Assembly (NCBI GenBank): GCA_015069625.1
Contig: SVIE01000004.1
Coordinates: forward strand, 1 to 48,136
Length of the DNA: 48,136 bases
Origin: Clostridiales bacterium
GTDB lineage: Bacteria > Bacillota > Clostridia > Christensenellales > Borkfalkiaceae
Direction of reading: 5' to 3'
A program made the translations under genes and the position numbers. Below are positions 8,123-16,584 of this stretch, in pieces (within the stretch, counting starts at the first letter, position 1; each line of letters starts with the position of its first letter). The notes beneath the pieces are model-generated. The model did not search any database. It saw only the letters and a list, made by a program, of their open reading frames with translations, and was not told the origin of the DNA.

Positions 8123-11100
8123 TTCCCCTCTCCTTTTGCATATCTTCTACCGCTTTCTCTATTGTTTCGGTTGTTACTTTTAAGGCTTTTCTTTCTTCTA
8201 GACGATGAAAAACACAAATACCGCTATAATTACAGTAAGTGCAAGCCTTTTCGTATGGCGACGCTACTATTACCCCGTCTATCATTTGTTCTGCCGCTTT
8301 ATCCGTAATAGCCACCGCATATTTTTTATATGCTTCTATTTGTTCTTCACTAAGTTGCCCTTTTATTTCTCCCTTTGTTAACGGAAAGAAATCGCCCGCT
8401 TTACCGTCGCTATTTTGCGCAAGCATAACTTCTTCATCACTAAGCGTTGCGCCAACAACCATACTCTTTTCTTTTTCGTTCTCTTTCTTATATTCGTTAT
8501 CTAACTTAAAATAATATGCACCTGCAAGTTTCTTTTCGGGAAATGCTGATGCGTAAAGATATAATTGCAGTTTTCTACCCGTAAATAAATCACCCACGTT
8601 ATCCGACACTTCCGCCGACGTTTTATAATCGATAACACGGATATAATCACCATAACCATCTACTCTATCAACTTTTCCAGACAACCTTACGTTGCCACCG
8701 CAAAGTTTTACAGAGCGTTCTTTGGGCAACCACTCTTCTAATATAATCGGCTTAAACTGTGATTTTTGAAGGTGAAAAAATAATCTATACGCATACTTTT
8801 GTGTTTCCGCAATAAGACGCTCAAAATTGTTTGCTTCACGAACGTCTGTTAAAACGTGTGCGTATTCTTCACTATCTTTTAACGCCAGTGCTATTTCATT
8901 AACAAGCTTATCCGAACTTTCTTTATCACTAACTTCGTTTATCCTACCAACGTATTTTTCTAATATGTCGTGCACAAACAAGCCAAAGTTATTTGCTTTA
9001 CTTTCGCCTGTTTCTCTTTCCTTTAATTTTACGGACTTAGATAAAAACGCTTTATAAGGACAAGTGTAATACGTTTCAATAGTTGTGGGCGAAACGTTGC
9101 TTTCAATTACCCTTCTATCTTCCCCTTCAAGCCTTATCTTTATTTCCTTATTCGCATCACTTAAAAGTTTATCTATCTTGCCTTTCGTCTGTTCGCTTGA
9201 CGCTTTATAAAAGGCTGACGGCATACCAAAATCGGCAAGCATACCTTCTGCATATTCATAGACCGCTTTTGCAAAAGTTAAAAGCCCTTGTTTTTCTGTA
9301 AGATATTCGTTTTTGAAGTTTAACCCTTTAACGTTAAATAGTTTTTGGACGTAGTTAATTATTTCGCTAGGGCAAGCCCCTTTAGCACCCGAATAAGAAA
9401 GTAAAAGTTTATCGGTGAATGCCGAAATCGCAAGTGCCGTGCTTTCACGCTCTCTATCGTTTACTATCCTAATTTTCGGTTCTATTAAGAGATTTAAATT
9501 TTCTAATGCCGTTAAATCACCGTCGGAAAGTAACGCTACGTCTGCCGTGCTTACAGGAATTTGGCTATCTAGCCCCGTCGCAAATAAATATTTAGTTTTC
9601 GCAAGCGCAACTTCCTTGTATGCGCCCACGAACACAGCGTCGTTGTTTTGCGGGATAACGGATATTTCAAGCGTGTTTATTCCACTTGTGAAAATTTGCT
9701 TTAATTCGGTAAGGCTTACTTCGACGTCTGCTAGAAGTAAGTCCATTTGCTCTAATAACCCCGCCACCGTTTCAAACATTCTATCGTTTATTTCAGATAA
9801 TACGTTCTCTCCGCTCGCCTTTAACATTGACGAATAATTTTTTAGTTTTTCTTCCGCTTTTATGCCTTTAAGCATACCACGTATATCGGGTTTTGCAAAA
9901 TATGGCATAAATTTTTGACAATATTCGTAGTATTTTGTTCTCTCTTCTTCACTTCCAAAAATAAACGGGTTTCGTATGTTTTTATGGTTAATATTGTATT
10001 TAACTAAATAATTTTCTAACCCGTCTGCGAATTCTTTATCTTCTGTTATAAGTGGGTTTTTTATAAAGAGTAAAAAGGCATCACGATCTAAATTTTTACG
10101 CATTACTTCTAGGTACGCTAAAATTAACGTGATAAGTGGATGCCCTTTCGGGGCTTTTCTTTCATCAAGAAAATATGGTATTTCTAATTTTGAAAAAGCC
10201 TGCCTTACCGCTGTTTTATATTCTTCGCTCTGCGGAATAGCAACGGTTACTTGCTTATATCTACATTTCCCTTCTATAACCAATTTTTTTATAGTTTGCG
10301 CCACACGTTCTAATTCCATAAAGCATGACGGGTAAACGCTTAAATAAATGTTATCCGTATCAATAGGTTTCTTATAATAAGCACTTGGGACATACATGTT
10401 ATCGATTAAAATTTGTGCTTCCTTTGCGTAATCACTTGGCACTTCGGACACGGAAAGCGTTACCCCTTCGTTTTTACAAACGGACTTAAAAATCTCAACC
10501 GTTTCATTTAAGAATAATGATTGATTATCCCCACCCGTCAAAATCGCAGTAACTGTTTTTGCCTTTTTCACAAGACATGCAACTGCGTCTTTTGCCTGCC
10601 TTGTCCATGAACGATAACCCACTAAAAATACGTTTGAAGAAACAATTTCTTCATCATTTAAGATAACGTCAGAAAGACACGCCAAGTTTGTGCTTTGGTC
10701 AGAATAATCGTTTTCTTTTAAGTAATTTTCATACGCAACGTAAACGTTATGCACGTCTTCTAACTTGTTTTTAAGCAAGCCTTCTGCTTGGTCTTTCGCT
10801 ATTAAAAGGTCTTGCGGAGTAACTGATGCACTTTTTAATTGCATAATCAAATCGTAAAGCGCAGGAGCAAGCATTGTTCTGCTTTTTGAAAAACGTTGCA
10901 ATGCCACGCTAGAAAGTATTCTTTTTATAGCCATTGCAGAGCCTTCTTTAGTAAGCGTTTTTCCAAAACTTTTTTTCTTATGCAAAAATTTACCGAACGA
11001 ATATACGTCGGTATTAAAACTTCCGCCACCACTTGCGCAAATCGTGCGCTCCGCCATAAGCGAAACTTTATCTTCACAAAAAACCAAGTTTCTTTCCGTT

Positions 11101-11192
11101 AAACCCTTTTGTTTTTCTTTAAGGTTTTCACTTAGAATTTGGAAGACTTGAAAATATGAATTTGTTATAATCAATTTGCAATTTTTAGCCAT
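8115..11192 (-). CDS. addB: AddB helicase-like/nuclease subunit
   Basis: A 1025-aa partner of AddA. The C-terminal nuclease is clear: FGLFVHDILEKYV near residue 745 and GKVDRVDGYGDYIRVIDYKTS near 850. Cysteines of the AddB iron-sulfur staple are YYTCPYKAF and KACTYCNYSGIC. The N-terminus (KLIITNSYFQVFQIL) lacks the Walker A loop GxxGxGKT found near the start of B. subtilis AddB, so this subunit probably cannot bind ATP there. No ribosome site precedes the ATG. A -10 box ends six bases before the ATG, so the mRNA may be leaderless. It is somewhat shorter than B. subtilis AddB. The family call is firm from neighbour and C-terminus. Confidence 0.93.
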   Translation of the reverse strand: MAKNCKLIITNSYFQVFQILSENLKEKQKGLTERNLVFCEDKVSLMAERTICASGGGSFNTDVYSFGKFLHKKKSFGKTLTKEGSAMAIKRILSSVALQRFSKSRTMLAPALYDLIMQLKSASVTPQDLLIAKDQAEGLLKNKLEDVHNVYVAYENYLKENDYSDQSTNLACLSDVILNDEEIVSSNVFLVGYRSWTRQAKDAVACLVKKAKTVTAILTGGDNQSLFLNETVEIFKSVCKNEGVTLSVSEVPSDYAKEAQILIDNMYVPSAYYKKPIDTDNIYLSVYPSCFMELERVAQTIKKLVIEGKCRYKQVTVAIPQSEEYKTAVRQAFSKLEIPYFLDERKAPKGHPLITLILAYLEVMRKNLDRDAFLLFIKNPLITEDKEFADGLENYLVKYNINHKNIRNPFIFGSEEERTKYYEYCQKFMPYFAKPDIRGMLKGIKAEEKLKNYSSMLKASGENVLSEINDRMFETVAGLLEQMDLLLADVEVSLTELKQIFTSGINTLEISVIPQNNDAVFVGAYKEVALAKTKYLFATGLDSQIPVSTADVALLSDGDLTALENLNLLIEPKIRIVNDRERESTALAISAFTDKLLLSYSGAKGACPSEIINYVQKLFNVKGLNFKNEYLTEKQGLLTFAKAVYEYAEGMLADFGMPSAFYKASSEQTKGKIDKLLSDANKEIKIRLEGEDRRVIESNVSPTTIETYYTCPYKAFLSKSVKLKERETGESKANNFGLFVHDILEKYVGRINEVSDKESSDKLVNEIALALKDSEEYAHVLTDVREANNFERLIAETQKYAYRLFFHLQKSQFKPIILEEWLPKERSVKLCGGNVRLSGKVDRVDGYGDYIRVIDYKTSAEVSDNVGDLFTGRKLQLYLYASAFPEKKLAGAYYFKLDNEYKKENEKEKSMVVGATLSDEEVMLAQNSDGKAGDFFPLTKGEIKGQLSEEQIEAYKKYAVAITDKAAEQMIDGVIVASPYEKACTYCNYSGICVFHRLEERKALKVTTETIEKAVEDMQKERGNE

Positions 11193-11198
11193 GTTTTT

Positions 11199-11227
11199 AT
11201 TTTATCACACTTTATCTGCTTTTTTAA
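11199..11227 (-). promoter_or_regulatory. Probable addBA promoter giving a leaderless transcript
   Basis: On the minus strand TTAAAA, 17 bases, then TAAAAT, with TGA before the -10 (extended -10 form). The expected start falls at or next to the A of the addB ATG, and no Shine-Dalgarno is present. Confidence 0.5.
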
Positions 11228-11262
11228 GTACTTTTAAATAAAAATATTCTTTTATTATATGT

Positions 11263-11291
11263 TTTACAAATCTATTTTTTTGTGTTAATAT
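11263..11291 (+). promoter_or_regulatory. Probable promoter of the 11323 lipoprotein gene
   Basis: TTTACA, 17 bases, TAATAT, with TGT just before the -10 (extended -10). A GGAG ribosome site follows before the ATG at 11323. Confidence 0.45.
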
Positions 11292-11322
11292 ATGTTATAC
11301 ATTAATTTAGACGGAGAAAAAA

Positions 11323-12381
11323 ATGAAACGTAAATTTTTTCTATCATTGATTTCTGTTCTACTTGGTGGAATTTGTTTAACGGCTTCGGCGTGTAGTTGC
11401 ACCCCGACGCAAACACTTTCTTTAACAAGCGACTGGAATAATAACTCAAATACCATAGGTTATAAAGAAACCGCCGTTTATTCGGTTGAACACGTTGCCG
11501 ATTTTAATTCTGACGGATTAAATTATGCGGTAAGCGATGCGCTTAAAGATGACGTAACTTTCTCTTTTTCTAACGGCACTTATACCGTTTCAGCGCAAAT
11601 CGTTCCCGCAACCACTTCATTTATCCCTAGCAGATACACGGGCAATATCCAAGTCGAATCTGGCCAAATAATTCACTTAACAACTGAATTTAAAATCACT
11701 TCTAGTTACACTTACGGCAATCCCGCCCAAACGAAAACTTCTAACGATTTTATTAAAACGGATTCATACATTTGCACAGTTGGTGCTTCCTATACCCCGC
11801 TATACGTTACGCAAGAAAACAAATATGCTATTCTTTCAGTAAGCGATCAAGGAACTAACGTTGCCGAATCACATTTCAAACGTGAATTTATTTATTCAAC
11901 CGATAAATACGTTATTAACGAAATAAACGTTGACGATAATTCCGTTAAAGCGTTTAAGGAATACAAGTACACTTACAGAACGGCTATCGATAACTCTGAA
12001 CTTTTATTCACGCTTAGAAACGTGAATATAGAAAACGTTGATGGAATCTTCTCACTTCCCACTATATCGGCTACGTACGGCGCCCCACAAACAATAAAAA
12101 TTAGCCGTTTAGAAGATGCAACTGAAAACGTTAATCTAACGGCAAACGGAACGCCTTACACCCAAATGCAAGTTCGCAAATACGTTTTCAACGTGGACAA
12201 TCAAATGATGGCAGGCAAATCTCAATTAGTATTTATTCAAGCAAAACCAACAGAACAAACAAGCACGGTTGATTACAGAGCGCACGTTGTTAAATACGTT
12301 GAACCACTTACCGTTTACGGTTCGTTCGCTCCTATGGGTGCGTTAGTTTATTCGTTACAATCTGTTACCTACGGTAAATAA
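11323..12381 (+). CDS. Unknown lipoprotein
   Basis: A 352-aa secreted protein I do not recognise. The N-terminus (MKRKFFLSLISVLLGG) is a signal peptide ending in a lipobox-like TASAC. The mature part is rich in Thr, Ser, Asn and aromatic residues with alternating polar/hydrophobic strands, suggesting a beta-sheet surface domain. No enzyme motif was found. GGAG lies eight bases before the ATG. It is divergent from addB and convergent with the leucine-rich-repeat gene, sharing a terminator with it. Confidence 0.7.
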   Translation: MKRKFFLSLISVLLGGICLTASACSCTPTQTLSLTSDWNNNSNTIGYKETAVYSVEHVADFNSDGLNYAVSDALKDDVTFSFSNGTYTVSAQIVPATTSFIPSRYTGNIQVESGQIIHLTTEFKITSSYTYGNPAQTKTSNDFIKTDSYICTVGASYTPLYVTQENKYAILSVSDQGTNVAESHFKREFIYSTDKYVINEINVDDNSVKAFKEYKYTYRTAIDNSELLFTLRNVNIENVDGIFSLPTISATYGAPQTIKISRLEDATENVNLTANGTPYTQMQVRKYVFNVDNQMMAGKSQLVFIQAKPTEQTSTVDYRAHVVKYVEPLTVYGSFAPMGALVYSLQSVTYGK

Positions 12382-12402
12382 GACTTAATTTGAAAAAACA
12401 AA

Positions 12403-12440
12403 ATGCCCGAGAAGAATTTATCTTCTCGGGCATTATTTTT
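12403..12440. terminator. Bidirectional terminator between convergent genes
   Basis: Perfect 13-bp stem ATGCCCGAGAAGA/TCTTCTCGGGCAT with a 5-base loop. A T-run follows on the plus strand (ATTATTTTTT), with a T-run also on the other strand. It serves the lipoprotein gene and the leucine-rich-repeat gene. Confidence 0.9.
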
Positions 12441-12468
12441 TAGTTTTAATCGCTTAAATAAAGCCTAA

Positions 12469-13608
12469 TTATAAAACGTTCGTATCCCAGAAAATTGAAT
12501 CGCTTACACTTCCAACAACCGTGAAAGTTGCAAGTTCGTTAAGGTTTGCAAATGCATAATTTCCGATTTCCGTAATGCCTGTTAAATCAATGCAGTTTTC
12601 CGTTTGGCTATTGAAACTTACGAAATCTTGACAGCCGTTAAATGCAGAAACACCGATTTTCGTTGCAGAAGTTGTAACCTTAGTTACTGCGCTTTCTCTA
12701 AAACATCCTGCGCCGATTTCCGTTACGTTTGCAGGAATAACAACTACGCTAAGACCTGCCCCCTTAAACGTTTCTTTGCCGAGTTTTGTTACAGCGTTGT
12801 TTGCGTTAAATGCAAACCCCGTTTCTCCGTTTTTATCTTTAAGTGCGCTACATCCACTAAATGCACTATCACCGATATAAGTAATTTTATTTGATAAACC
12901 TACTTCTACGCCCGTGTTAGCCATGTATGCAACCGTCTTTAACGTGGTGCAACCTGCGAACGCACTTTCACCGATTCTTACTACTTTATCAGAGAAAATA
13001 ACTTTGCTAATCGTTTTAATTCCATTGAAAGCATATGCAGGAACAGTATAATCGCTTGCAGGTTTAATAGTGATTTCTTTAAGTGTTAAAGGCAAGTAAT
13101 AAGTCCCCGTTTCAGAAACGTTATAGTTTTGCGTTACGCTTGTTGAATAATCGTATTTTGAAGTTCCGAATACGTAACCGAAGTTTCTTTCACCATCAAC
13201 TGATTTTTCGCCTTCACCCGTTTCGCCGATATAAGCATCTGCTACCGCAGTCTTACCAACGAACGGAAGGGTTATCTTTTCAAGTGCTTCCATACCTGCA
13301 AACGCACCTTCGTCAATAATAGTTACCGTATCGGGAATAATCAATTCTTTAATGGTATCGTTGCCTGAGAAAGCACCCTTTTTGATTCTACCGATAACTT
13401 CGCCTTCCTTTGCTTCTGCGCCGAGATCAAGCACCGTTTCATCATCTTCTGCGATAAATCTTGTAACGGTATAAAAATCGTCCGATCTATACTTTGTTGT
13501 CAAAAGCCCCGTTTCACCGTCGTTTGGATCTTCTACGCATGCTACAAGCCCGATTGAACACATAGCCATTGCCAACACAAGCAATATTATGCTGAGTAAT
13601 TTTTTCAT
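12469..13608 (-). CDS. BspA-type leucine-rich-repeat lipoprotein
   Basis: A 379-aa surface protein. From the chosen start it begins MKKLLSIILLVLAMAM, with a lipobox LVAC. It then carries repeats of the LRR_5 (BspA/treponemal) type, such as AFSGNDTIKELIIPDTVTII, SAFAGCTTLKTV and SAFSGCSALKD. Such proteins usually bind host or partner surfaces. The ORF track starts 16 codons earlier, but AAAGGAG lies before this ATG, and the promoter at 13660-13688 would start transcription after the earlier start could be used. It ends straight after the repeats with no anchoring domain, which fits lipid anchoring. Confidence 0.88.
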   Translation of the reverse strand: MKKLLSIILLVLAMAMCSIGLVACVEDPNDGETGLLTTKYRSDDFYTVTRFIAEDDETVLDLGAEAKEGEVIGRIKKGAFSGNDTIKELIIPDTVTIIDEGAFAGMEALEKITLPFVGKTAVADAYIGETGEGEKSVDGERNFGYVFGTSKYDYSTSVTQNYNVSETGTYYLPLTLKEITIKPASDYTVPAYAFNGIKTISKVIFSDKVVRIGESAFAGCTTLKTVAYMANTGVEVGLSNKITYIGDSAFSGCSALKDKNGETGFAFNANNAVTKLGKETFKGAGLSVVVIPANVTEIGAGCFRESAVTKVTTSATKIGVSAFNGCQDFVSFNSQTENCIDLTGITEIGNYAFANLNELATFTVVGSVSDSIFWDTNVL

Positions 13609-13659
13609 ATTAGCTCCTTTATCTGTAAGCAAATGATTCTTTGCCAATATACTCATTTT

Positions 13660-13688
13660 AGTTTAGCATTTACTTCTTGCTTTGTCAA
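13660..13688 (-). promoter_or_regulatory. Promoter of the leucine-rich-repeat gene
   Basis: Minus strand TTGACA, 17 bases, TAAACT. The predicted start near 13653 supports the ATG at 13608 over the upstream ORF-track start. Confidence 0.7.
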
Positions 13689-13734
13689 TTATATAATTAA
13701 ATATTTTATATGCTTTTATTTTAAAATTGACATA

Positions 13735-13768
13735 AAAGGAAAAAGAACGCATTTTTTGCGTCCTTTTT
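13735..13768 (-). terminator. Terminator after the M1 peptidase gene
   Basis: On the minus strand a stem AAAAGGACGCA/TGCGTTCTTTT (one G-U pair) is followed by a pyrimidine-rich tail with T-runs. It is placed 40 bases past the stop of the M1 peptidase gene. Confidence 0.7.
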
Positions 13769-13804
13769 GCTATATTTTCACGTATCGTTATTCTCTTATA
13801 TTGA

Positions 13805-15256
13805 CTATAAAATTACCTTACCTTCATAAAAGGATTTGAAAAATCCGTTGGTATCTGCGCCCGTTTTTTCAAATGCGCCCGCTAAATCATCAGGCGTTGC
13901 CACTTTGAATTTATAATCTTCATAATACTTTCTAAGTCCTATGATAAAGTCGTTATCCCCTATCGTTTGACGTAAACAATCAAACATTATACACCCCTTT
14001 ATGTAGGCAATATTTACGTATTCGTATGAACTCGAAAATTCGTTTAGACTTCTAAGCATAACCGTGTTCACGTTACCGAATAATTTTTGATAAACCGAAC
14101 AATAGGTCTTATACGTCTGTTCTGCAATATCCATTAACGTTTGACGTGTAAGAGAATATTCGGGATGATTTTCATAAAACATTACTACGGAATATTCTGC
14201 CAAGCTTTCATCTAAAAATCCGTGCTTAATTTCGTTATTACCAACAACCGCTTGCCACCATTGATGCGCCGTTTCGTGTACTATAACTTCACCTATCGAC
14301 GCTTGTTCTATCCTATCGCTTATCATAACTAACGACGTGTATTCCATGCCCCCTTGCATAAACGGCGTTTGTACGACAGAATACGTTCTAAACGGATATT
14401 TCCCAAACGTTTCGGAAAAGTATTTTATGCTTTTTTTAGCATATTCAAGGCTTCCTTCTGCATTAGTATCGTCGTAATAATAGTAACTAACTGAAACACC
14501 GTTTACGTCTACCGTTAACACCTTAAATTGTTCACTTACAACCATTGCAAACGACCGAGCGGAAGAAATTTTCATCACGTTTGTCGTTTTCTCACCATCC
14601 GTTTGACTTTTAACCACTTCTCCCGAAGTCGCCAAAACGTATTTTTCAGGCATTGTTACACTAACGCTATAATCTGCACACTCGCTAAAAAACGGATCGC
14701 CGTACGAATAATAAACACACTCATAAAAGCCGTTATCGTATGCGCAAAGTATAGGATAACAGTTACCTAAATTTATTGTTTTTTCGTTGTAGCCCGTTCG
14801 AGAAATGACGTTTGCAAGCGTTATTTCATATTCAATTTTAACATCAACGCTCTCGTCTGGATAAAGTTCGTCTTCTAACTTTACCGATAAGACGTTTTTA
14901 TCTTCACCGCAGATAATATACTCACCGTCTTCACCGTTAACACTTACGCTTTTGATATCCATTTTGCCGTAACTTGCTCCGTTTGGGAAGGCTTGAGAAG
15001 TTAATGTGGGGTTCTCTGGCAGATACTTAGAATCTTCTCTATATGCGTTGGCGTGAATATTGAATTTCAGTTCTGTTAGCACGCTTTCCGTTTGATTTTT
15101 ATATCTAACTTTTTCTTGCCCTAAAACCTTCATATCGTCAGTAAGTTCCATACTGATTTCATACGTTACGTTAGCCGTAGTGCTACCGCAACCTGTCACA
15201 ACAAACGCCGATAAGACGCCTATAATTACACTTAATAAAATCCCGATTTTTCTCAT
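13805..15256 (-). CDS. M1 family zinc aminopeptidase, lipoprotein
   Basis: A 483-aa secreted metallopeptidase. The N-terminal signal peptide ends in the lipobox VTGC. The zinc site HETAHQWW with a downstream DESLAEY glutamate is near residue 327, and FMQGGMEYTS near 300 is the M1 exopeptidase motif (GxMEN form, slightly altered). The likely role is trimming peptides at the outer face of the membrane. It is the last gene of the operon running from 18596. The ATG directly follows the T-run of a terminator-like hairpin, and the only ribosome-site-like bases (GGGG) lie in the 3' arm of that hairpin. Confidence 0.9.
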   Translation of the reverse strand: MRKIGILLSVIIGVLSAFVVTGCGSTTANVTYEISMELTDDMKVLGQEKVRYKNQTESVLTELKFNIHANAYREDSKYLPENPTLTSQAFPNGASYGKMDIKSVSVNGEDGEYIICGEDKNVLSVKLEDELYPDESVDVKIEYEITLANVISRTGYNEKTINLGNCYPILCAYDNGFYECVYYSYGDPFFSECADYSVSVTMPEKYVLATSGEVVKSQTDGEKTTNVMKISSARSFAMVVSEQFKVLTVDVNGVSVSYYYYDDTNAEGSLEYAKKSIKYFSETFGKYPFRTYSVVQTPFMQGGMEYTSLVMISDRIEQASIGEVIVHETAHQWWQAVVGNNEIKHGFLDESLAEYSVVMFYENHPEYSLTRQTLMDIAEQTYKTYCSVYQKLFGNVNTVMLRSLNEFSSSYEYVNIAYIKGCIMFDCLRQTIGDNDFIIGLRKYYEDYKFKVATPDDLAGAFEKTGADTNGFFKSFYEGKVIL

Positions 15257-15263
15257 AAAAAAC

Positions 15264-15294
15264 CCCGAATAGCTTTTTTATATCTCTATTCGGG
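15264..15294 (-). terminator. Terminator-like hairpin ending at the M1 peptidase start codon
   Basis: Stem CCCGAATAG/CTATTCGGG followed on the minus strand by GGTTTTTTATG, so the T-run touches the ATG at 15256. It can end transcription after the M23 gene and at the same time hide the only ribosome site of the next gene. Confidence 0.75.
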
Positions 15295-15308
15295 ATTTAA
15301 TGGTTTTA

Positions 15309-16028
15309 TTACTTTTCGTCTTCAAAACTTAAATATTTATCAGGATTGATAACTACGCCTTCTTCAAGCACTTCAAAGTGTAAATGCGCACCGTCTTTAT
15401 ATTCTTGGCGGTTAGTTACTGAAACTTCACCTATAACGTCGCCTTGGCTTACTTTTTGACCAACCGTTACGTTGTCCCCGTCAGCGAGTGAATTATAAAC
15501 AGTTTTAAGTCCGTTACCATGATCAATCGTAATAATATAGCCTTTTAATAAACTGTTTTCAATATTTTCCACAGTACCGTCATACACGGCAAGTACGGGC
15601 GTTCCTTCTTCTGCAAAGAAATCTACCGCTTTGTGTGCACTATATCTTGATAACGTGCTATTGAATACCATTGTTTCACTATATTCACCGATTGACGTTG
15701 CATTTTCAACAGGCATGATGAAGGTTATTGTTGTTATAACAGGCTCTGTTACGTCTGAACCTGGGTTTTCAACGTCTTGACTCGGGTCGTTATTGTTCTC
15801 ACCAGAGTTTCCATTATTACCCGAATCGGTATTTGAACCACCACCGTCTTCATTTCCATTTCCGTTACCCGCATCTGCTGATGGCAAATTGCTGTCTGGT
15901 AAAATTGAGTTTTCGTGTATGATTGCGAACATTGCAGATATTCCTATTGCTAGAATACAAAATGCAAGCACAAAATACACGGCGTTGCGTTTAAGAAACG
16001 TTAAAAATTTTGTTCCTGTGTCTTTCAT
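15309..16028 (-). CDS. M23 (LytM) peptidase, SpoIIQ-like membrane protein
   Basis: A 239-aa protein with one membrane segment (residues 17-37), a low-complexity Gly/Asn/Asp/Ser linker (50-95) and a C-terminal M23 domain. The zinc residues are present: HKAVD (His132, Asp136) and HLHFE (His215, His217), so it should be active, unlike B. subtilis SpoIIQ. Its plan of one helix plus a LytM domain, and the YwmB-like gene just upstream, suggest the SpoIIQ position, but murA and spoIID are missing here. The ORF track starts 27 codons earlier; a GGAGG site directly before this ATG decides the start. Confidence 0.85.
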   Translation of the reverse strand: MKDTGTKFLTFLKRNAVYFVLAFCILAIGISAMFAIIHENSILPDSNLPSADAGNGNGNEDGGGSNTDSGNNGNSGENNNDPSQDVENPGSDVTEPVITTITFIMPVENATSIGEYSETMVFNSTLSRYSAHKAVDFFAEEGTPVLAVYDGTVENIENSLLKGYIITIDHGNGLKTVYNSLADGDNVTVGQKVSQGDVIGEVSVTNRQEYKDGAHLHFEVLEEGVVINPDKYLSFEDEK

Positions 16029-16095
16029 GTTAATCCTCCGAAATTTGATTTCGTTTTTGTTATTCCCATAAAAAACCTTTCTATACCTGAAAAAA

Positions 16096-16521
16096 TTAAA
16101 AACTTCCAAAAATTATCGGTGAACCTACTTTTATTCCGTTTTCACCAACAAACACGTGCAGATTAACTGTTTTCCCTTGCACCGTTGCTTTATACTTTAT
16201 AATTTGCGCATACGCATAATAACTAGTTCCGCCTTCGTGATTTTCTACTAATACAAGTTGTGCATTAAAACGATTAAATATATCATCTTTGGTAACGTGC
16301 CCCCCGACCCTGCAACTTTCACCGCTAATATTTGATAGGGCCTTATATGTATTTATATCGCTTAACGTAACTATATCCGCACTTGACGAATAATTTTCTA
16401 AATAAATTTCATAACCGCTTTTTCCATCTATAAACTCATAAAAAAGCGGGCGGTTAGGAAAATATTGCACCGAACAAATAACTATAATTGATGATAATAT
16501 TACTGCAAGCTTTTTCAACAT
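16096..16521 (-). CDS. Small secreted protein, possibly YwmB-like
   Basis: A 141-aa protein with an N-terminal signal or anchor (MLKKLAVILSSIIVICSV). The C-terminal half (YYAYAQI, GKTVNLHVFV, IKVGSPIIFGSF) recalls the end of YwmB/DUF1779 proteins, where a VN(L/V) strand is followed by a G(T/S)P(L/I)I ending. It is shorter than typical YwmB. In many Firmicutes YwmB lies beside murA-spoIID-spoIIQ, and an M23 peptidase gene follows here after 67 bases. Function is unknown even in the family. The start codon directly follows the T-run of a hairpin. Confidence 0.5.
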   Translation of the reverse strand: MLKKLAVILSSIIVICSVQYFPNRPLFYEFIDGKSGYEIYLENYSSSADIVTLSDINTYKALSNISGESCRVGGHVTKDDIFNRFNAQLVLVENHEGGTSYYAYAQIIKYKATVQGKTVNLHVFVGENGIKVGSPIIFGSF

Positions 16522-16550
16522 AAAAAAACTCCCACAAAGCTTTGTGAGAG
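16522..16550 (-). terminator. Terminator-like hairpin ending at the YwmB-like start codon
   Basis: On the minus strand, stem CTCTCACAAAG/CTTTGTGGGAG followed by TTTTTTTATG. The GGGAG in the 3' arm is the only ribosome-site candidate for the next gene, so folding would both terminate transcription and block translation. Same design as at 15264. Confidence 0.75.
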
Positions 16551-16584
16551 TATTTCCATATTTTTGGTTTTTTATACTTAAATT

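Noticed and set aside
13609-13656. Longer start of the leucine-rich-repeat ORF
   Set aside because: The extra 16 codons precede the signal peptide, and the AAAGGAG site and promoter position favour the ATG at 13608.
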